11,239 nt of DNA, from positions 1 through 11,239 of the forward strand of contig JWZX01000506.1 of assembly GCA_001275005.1 (NCBI GenBank), written 5' to 3'. The translations under genes were made by a program, and so were the position numbers. This DNA comes from Chrysochromulina tobinii (Eukaryota; Haptophyta; Prymnesiales; Chrysochromulinaceae). Below are positions 7,152 through 11,239 of the stretch, piece by piece; the first letter of the stretch is position 1, and each line of letters begins with the position of its first letter. The notes below the pieces were generated by a model. It did not search any database and had not been told where the DNA came from. It worked only from the letters and a program-made list of their open reading frames with translations.

Positions 7152-9988
7152 TCTTGCGGCTTGGCGTGTCGCCAGCCATACTTGTGCCCGTGCTTGCAAG
7201 CGCCGGGATTGCCACTTTCGCAATACAGACGAAATGCTTCTCGCTGCGTGATCTCGTGTCGCGCACGCTCGTGGAGTTCGCGATGCTGCGTATGCAGCTC
7301 AGCCTAATGCACCTGGGCCTTGTGGGCAGTAGAACTTCGCTGGCTTCGTGGCGGCAAATGCAGCGCGACTTAGCCGCCCTGCTGGGGCTCGAGAAGCTTC
7401 GCCGACTGCACACTCGTGGCCTCATCGGCAGTCCGATGGAGCCGCCGCCCACGCCGCGCTCCATTCGCCTCGGCCCTTTTGGTTCTGTCCGGCTGCCACC
7501 TTTTCTTTCGCGTCTTGGTCCAGCGCCAGCGCCGCCGACAATGGCTGCCGGGGACAACATGGTGTTCAAAGATCTTGTTCTCGTTGGTGGCGGCCACTCG
7601 CACGCCCACGTGCTCAAGATGTGGGGTATGGCTCCGGAGCCGGGCGTGCAGTTGACGCTGGTGACGCGTGATCTGGACACGCCGTATTCGGGCATGCTCC
7701 CTGGCTACGTGGCGGGCGCGTACACGTGGCGCGAGTGCCATATCGATCTGGCGCGGCTCGCAGCCTACGCCGGTGCCCGTCTCGTCCACGCCGAGGCCTG
7801 CGGCCTCGACACGGCCAACAAGCGTGTTCTCCTCAAAGGGCGTCCACCCCTCGCGTACGATGTCATCTCCATCGATATTGGCTCCGCACCAAAGCCTGTA
7901 GCCCTCGCGCCGGACGCGAGTGCGGCCGATCCGGCGGCGGTCGCCGCACACCTGCCGTCGGTCACGCCGGTCAAGCCGATCGATGGCTTCTGCCGTCGCT
8001 GGGACGCGATCCTCGAGCGGGTATCCTCGTTTGATTGCCTCTGCCTTGATTTGCCTCTACTGGATGGCTTCAACGATTGCCTCTGCTTGATCCTGATGAC
8101 CGCTGATGGTCCCTCTCCTCAGGTCCTCGCACTCCCCGAGGGCGATCAGGCGCGGATCGTGGTGGTCGGCGCGGGCGCGGGCGGTGTGGAGCTCGCTCTC
8201 TCAATGGAGGGCAGGCTGCGTCGTGAGATCCACAAGCGAGGCCGCCGGCCTGCGTCCCTCGAGGTGACCCTGGTCGGTCGCCGGCTGATGCCGCAACACG
8301 CGGAGGGCGTGCGTCACATTTTTGAGGGCATGCTTGAGCGGCGTGGCATCAAGACGATCCTCGGTACGAGTATCGCGTACGCTACTCCGACACACCTGCA
8401 CTGCTCCGACGGATCGACGATCCAGTACGACGAGGCGATCTGGTGCACCGCCGCCGGCGCGCAGAAGTGGTTGTACGAGACGACCCTTGCCCTCGATCCC
8501 GGTGGTTTCATCGCGGTGCACCCGACTCTCGAGTCGATCAACACGCCTGGGGTCTTCGCGTCCGGCGACGTGGCAGCCGTGCTAGAGCACCCACGCCCAA
8601 AGGCGGGCGTCTTCGCGGTGCGCCAAGGCATGCCTCTCACCAACAACCTGCGGCGCGCCCTTCGTGCAGAGCCGCTGGTGCCCTTCGTCCCCCAAGCTTC
8701 CTTTCTCGGACTCATCGGCGGAGGCGACGTGGCGACTTGCGTGGCCTCGCGCGGGCTGCTGGCATATGAGGCGCCGTGGCTGTGGACCCTTAAGGATTGG
8801 ATCGACCGCACGTGGATGCATGCGTACACTGAGGGCCTGCCGCCTCCGATGATGACCAAGATGGCGCAGCCGCCACCCTCCGCCGTCGCTCTCGCCTCGG
8901 GCCGCGATGCTCTCGACGCGCTCGCCCATGCGTCGATGCGCTGCGGCGGTTGCGGCGCCAAGGTAGGCGTGTCAGTGCTGCAGCGGGTGATGGCCCGGCT
9001 TCGTGAGGGCGATCACCTGCCGCCCGATCCGCCGGAGGTGCTTCTTGGCCTCGACTCGCCTGACGATTGCGCCGTCCTCGCCCCCTCGAAGCTCGCGTCG
9101 GTCCACACGGTGGACTTTTTCCGCGCTCTCATCGACGACCCGTTCGTCTTCGGCCAGATAGCCTGCAATCACGCCCTCTCGGACTGCCATGCGATGAACG
9201 CGAAGCCGACGGGCGCGCTCGCGATTGCGGTGGTGCCCTTTGGGCTGGACGCCAAGGTCGAGGAGTCTCTCTTCCAGATGATGGCTGGCGCCGCTAAGGC
9301 GCTTCGAGAATCAGGATGCCCTTTGCTCGGGGGTCACTCGTGTGAGGGAGCGGACCTCTCGCTCGGCTTCTGCGTCACTGGAAGCATCGAAGCGTCCCAC
9401 GTGCTTCGTAAGAGCGGACTGAAGGCGGGTGACAAGCTCGTGCTCACCAAGCCGATCGGGACTGGAGTGCTCTTTGCCGCGCACATGCGGGGGGCGGCGC
9501 AGGGCGCCCATATGGCCGCCGCCACGCGCGGCATGCTCACGTCGAATGCAGGGGCGGCGCGTGTGCTCGCGGAGCACGGGGCGACGGCTTGTACCGACGT
9601 CACGGGCTTCGGACTCCTGGGTCACCTGTTTGAGATGGCTTCGGCATCGCGAGCCCGTGTGGCGCTCGACATGGCGCGACTGCCGCTCCTTCCGGGCGCG
9701 CTTGACCTGGTGACGAGGGGCTACATGTCTTCCCTACAGCCCTCTAACCTTCGGCTCCGTCGTGCCATCGCGAATGAGCAAGCCGCCCTCGCCCATCCTG
9801 CTTACCCTCTCCTGTTTGATCCGCAGACCGCGGGAGGGCTGCTCTCTGCAGTACCGGCCGCCCAGGCGGACGCCTGCGTGAAGGCGCTTGTGGCCGCTGG
9901 CTACGGCGAGACGGCCATCGTGGGTGAGGTTCTACAGGTACTCGGCGAAGGGGTCTGCGTACCTCACCTCGTCGAATGCCGCCTGTGA
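7148..9988 (+). CDS. selD: FAD/NADH-dehydrogenase-like oxidoreductase fused to selenophosphate synthetase
   Basis: Exons 7148-8020 and 8123-9988 give 912 residues. ATG 7148 is the first in frame (A at -3). The SelD part converts selenide, ATP and water to selenophosphate, AMP and phosphate, the selenium donor for selenocysteine. Residues 1-131 are an extension with a hydrophobic stretch at ~9-26, possibly a signal or plastid leader. Residues ~139-530 are a pyridine-nucleotide-disulfide oxidoreductase: FAD site VGGGHSHAH (147-154), LPGYVAG, NAD site GAGAGG (307-312) and second FAD motif ASGDVA (437-442). SelD begins at ~563 with CGGCGAK; Cys568 (codon TGC, not Sec) and Lys571 are the catalytic pair. 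The family motifs SPDDCAVL, DDPFVFGQIACNHALSD, GGHS (694-697), LTKPIGTGVL, TDVTGFGLLGHL and LFDPQTAGGLL all follow, so both domains look complete. Such fusions are known in cyanobacteria and some algae. An alternative start at 7541 would give only the two domains. The role of the oxidoreductase in selenium chemistry is inference. Confidence 0.93.
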   Translation: MILRLGVSPAILVPVLASAGIATFAIQTKCFSLRDLVSRTLVEFAMLRMQLSLMHLGLVGSRTSLASWRQMQRDLAALLGLEKLRRLHTRGLIGSPMEPPPTPRSIRLGPFGSVRLPPFLSRLGPAPAPPTMAAGDNMVFKDLVLVGGGHSHAHVLKMWGMAPEPGVQLTLVTRDLDTPYSGMLPGYVAGAYTWRECHIDLARLAAYAGARLVHAEACGLDTANKRVLLKGRPPLAYDVISIDIGSAPKPVALAPDASAADPAAVAAHLPSVTPVKPIDGFCRRWDAILERVSSFDCLCLDLPLLDGFNDCLCLILMTADGPSPQVLALPEGDQARIVVVGAGAGGVELALSMEGRLRREIHKRGRRPASLEVTLVGRRLMPQHAEGVRHIFEGMLERRGIKTILGTSIAYATPTHLHCSDGSTIQYDEAIWCTAAGAQKWLYETTLALDPGGFIAVHPTLESINTPGVFASGDVAAVLEHPRPKAGVFAVRQGMPLTNNLRRALRAEPLVPFVPQASFLGLIGGGDVATCVASRGLLAYEAPWLWTLKDWIDRTWMHAYTEGLPPPMMTKMAQPPPSAVALASGRDALDALAHASMRCGGCGAKVGVSVLQRVMARLREGDHLPPDPPEVLLGLDSPDDCAVLAPSKLASVHTVDFFRALIDDPFVFGQIACNHALSDCHAMNAKPTGALAIAVVPFGLDAKVEESLFQMMAGAAKALRESGCPLLGGHSCEGADLSLGFCVTGSIEASHVLRKSGLKAGDKLVLTKPIGTGVLFAAHMRGAAQGAHMAAATRGMLTSNAGAARVLAEHGATACTDVTGFGLLGHLFEMASASRARVALDMARLPLLPGALDLVTRGYMSSLQPSNLRLRRAIANEQAALAHPAYPLLFDPQTAGGLLSAVPAAQADACVKALVAAGYGETAIVGEVLQVLGEGVCVPHLVECRL
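8021..8122 (+). other. 102-nt GT-AG intron, phase 0, with no in-frame stop
   Basis: The segment starts GTATCC after CTCGAGCGG and ends TCTCCTCAG before GTCCTC. Removing it joins WDAILER to VLALPEGDQARIVVVG, the spacing expected between the FAD and NAD motifs in this oxidoreductase family; read through, it inserts 34 residues rich in Leu, Cys and Asp that fit no part of the domain. The length is a multiple of three and no stop occurs in the coding frame, so an automatic ORF call passes straight through it. It contains GATTGCCTCTGC twice (8033-8044 and 8075-8086). A branch-point-like CTGATGAC lies at 8093-8100. Confidence 0.85.
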
Positions 9989-10070
9989 GCGGCGACGGCC
10001 TCGTGCACTGCTCGCCAGCGAGCGAGTAGACGAAGGGGGACTGGGGCATGTGAACGCCAGTGACCGAGAG

Positions 10071-10147
10071 AATCACAGGGGAATCTCAGGGGAATCACAG
10101 GGGATTCACAGAGGATTCACAGAGGATTCACAGAGGATTCACAGAGG
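10071..10147 (+). repeat. Seven-copy 11-bp tandem array
   Basis: Seven head-to-tail units of 11 bp: three of type AATCACAGGGG (the second with T for A at position 5) and then four identical ATTCACAGAGG units. The array starts 83 bp after the stop codon at 9988. The 11-bp period is not a multiple of three, so it is unlikely to be coding, and it is close to one helical turn. The homogeneous right half suggests recent expansion. Confidence 0.9.
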
Positions 10148-10823
10148 ATCCGATCACGCTGTCGCATGCGTGGGCACTCTTACTGGCACGGGCTTCCTGA
10201 ACCGAACTCGCACTTGCTGATGACTGTGGTCGACTGGCGATGCGTGATTGGGTGTGGGGCAGGCTCGACGGTGTGTCCGGTCTGATAGGTGCAGCGTACG
10301 GTCCAACCTCTATGGTTGCGCTTGACGTGGGCTCAGCATAGCCCCGGCTGTCCCCCGCAGATGTGTGCGGGTGTGCTGCAGCACTGTCTTGTGCGAGGGA
10401 GCGGTGTTGCCCGGTGCAGCGCGTTTACTCCGGTCTCCGCTCGACTGGCTCTGTGCCTCGCCTCTCACTCTCTCGTCTCAGGGGGATCTGTGGTGCGTGT
10501 CTGAAGCGTGTCTGTGTGGTGACTGTGCTGTGTGTCTGCGCCGTCTGGTGACGCGAGTCAGACGAGACGGGACACGGGTGAGTGGCCGGGTGTGTCCTGT
10601 CGTGACGCTCTCGTGTGCGCCCGGGATCGGGGGGTAAGCGGTACATTGTAACGACTAACCGGTCTGTCCTGTCAGGGGTGACCGGTGACGGGGCCCGGCG
10701 TGGCGGCATGGGGCCATGGCGTGGGATTGAGGTCGCAGTACGACGACAGTCTACATATAATAGTTATACTACGAGTTTCAACACGGACGCACGGCTTACA
10801 GTCCATCACACGGGGGGGGGGCA

Positions 10824-10839
10824 CTGACGTTCACGTCAG
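10824..10839. repeat. CTGACGT / ACGTCAG inverted pair
   Basis: A perfect 7-bp inverted repeat separated by two bases, made of two TGACGT half-sites facing each other. TGACGT is a core recognised by bZIP factors of the CREB/TGA type. It follows a run of ten G. No nearby gene can be assigned, so a regulatory role is speculative. Confidence 0.4.
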
Positions 10840-10961
10840 ACTCGAATCACAACGACCCACCGCGCTGCACTGCCACTTCTTGCACTTCTAACCCTCACTC
10901 GCTGCACTGCAACTTCTCTTTGATGGGGTCCGAGTCGGTACTGAGATCTGAGTGCGCAGAG

Positions 10962-11020
10962 CTGTACAGGCTGTATACAGCTGTACGGTCTGTATACAGC
11001 TGTAATCTGTATACTGTACT
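10962..11020. repeat. Cluster of CTGTATACAG palindromes
   Basis: The palindrome CTGTACAG (10962-10969) is followed directly by CTGTATACAG (10971-10980) and a second exact CTGTATACAG (10990-10999). A degenerate copy beginning CTGTATAC lies at 11007-11014. The two full copies are each followed by CTGTA, giving a 15-bp direct repeat (10971-10985 and 10990-11004) at 19-bp spacing. The cluster can form alternative hairpins or present repeated dimer-binding sites; it does not read as protein. Confidence 0.8.
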
Positions 11021-11037
11021 TTGTGCAGCTGTGAGCT

Positions 11038-11080
11038 GCCACCAGCGCACCAGCGCACCAGCGCACCACGTGTTGGTGGC
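11038..11080 (+). repeat. ACCAGCGC tandem repeat inside a short inverted repeat
   Basis: Three exact copies of ACCAGCGC occupy 11041-11064. The block is flanked by GCCACCA (11038-11044) and its reverse complement TGGTGGC (11074-11080), and CACGTG lies at 11067-11072. A further perfect hairpin, GCAGCT-GTG-AGCTGC, is just upstream at 11025-11039. Confidence 0.7.
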
Positions 11081-11239
11081 GGCCTCTGTACTTCCTGGCT
11101 GCGTGCATGCGCTTCCGTGGCGTTGGCCAGGCGTTGCAGTGTCCTCGTTTCCGGACTCATCCCTGTGGGGCTCGTCCTCCTCCTGAGAACTCCGTGCGTG
11201 CCTGGCTCTCACAGCGCAGATAACGATTGCGCACAGCGT

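Larger units (their letters stand above)
9989..11239. other. Noncoding 3' region with repeats; no supportable gene
   Basis: No frame on either strand reads as a plausible protein; the open frames are short, Cys/Val/Arg-rich or repeat-derived. In order it holds the 11-bp array (10071-10147), a G/T-rich, A-poor stretch (about 10240-10640), AT-rich CATATAATAGTTATAC around 10754-10769, a run of ten G (10812-10821), a TGACGT inverted pair (10824-10839), the CTGTATACAG cluster (about 10962-11020) and an 8-bp tandem repeat (11041-11064). The first part presumably includes the 3' UTR of the oxidoreductase-SelD gene. No SECIS-like element or tRNA was recognised. Confidence 0.6.

Noticed and set aside
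8951-8953. Selenocysteine at the SelD catalytic position
   Set aside because: The codon is TGC, so the catalytic residue is ordinary cysteine. No in-frame TGA interrupts the gene.
8314-8961. 215-residue minus-strand frame opposite the fusion gene
   Set aside because: It is a shadow of the GC-rich coding strand; the plus frame carries unmistakable family motifs throughout.
10071-10147. CRISPR array
   Set aside because: Units are contiguous 11-bp tandem copies without spacers, in a eukaryotic context.
10752-10772. TATA box of a gene starting near 10800
   Set aside because: The AT-rich run resembles TATA, but no plausible coding frame follows it within the window.

Overview
The window looks like nuclear DNA of a GC-rich eukaryotic microalga. 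A secondary-plastid alga such as a haptophyte or pelagophyte is my best guess, but the lineage is inferred and not shown. Reasons for calling it eukaryotic: every recognisable gene opens at an ATG with a purine at -3 and no Shine-Dalgarno site; one gene is cut by a clear GT-AG intron; intergenic DNA is long and full of simple repeats; and two proteins are of eukaryotic type, one with armadillo-like helices plus coiled coil and one with a proline/serine-rich linker plus coiled coil.

Layout. Bases 1-1844 hold no gene I can support firmly; the first ~430 bases may carry the 3' exons of a membrane-protein gene entering from the left. Bases 1845-3548 (+) encode a 567-residue armadillo-like/coiled-coil protein. 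Bases 3637-3978 (-) encode a 113-residue membrane protein with a possible targeting leader, convergent with the previous gene (88 bp between stops). It is divergent from the next gene across 327 bp that must hold both promoters. Bases 4306-6094 (+) encode an unrecognised ~595-residue protein, but the frame changes by +1 near 4740, so as written it is broken, recoded or carries an unseen intron. Bases 6095-7147 are a noncoding leader whose 3' half is almost devoid of T. Bases 7148-9988 (+) encode the one gene identified with confidence: an FAD-dependent NADH-dehydrogenase-like oxidoreductase fused to selenophosphate synthetase (SelD), interrupted by a 102-nt intron that keeps the frame open. 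Bases 9989-11239 are noncoding, with an 11-bp tandem array, a G/T-rich stretch, and a cluster of CTGTATACAG palindromes.

How the genes relate. Nothing suggests an operon or a shared pathway; this is an ordinary tightly packed algal gene neighbourhood. The fusion protein shows that the organism makes selenophosphate, the selenium donor for selenocysteine. The items most worth following up are the fusion with its N-terminal hydrophobic extension, its stopless frame-preserving intron, the upstream ORF that ends in an ATGA overlap with its start codon, and the frame change in the 4306-6094 gene.
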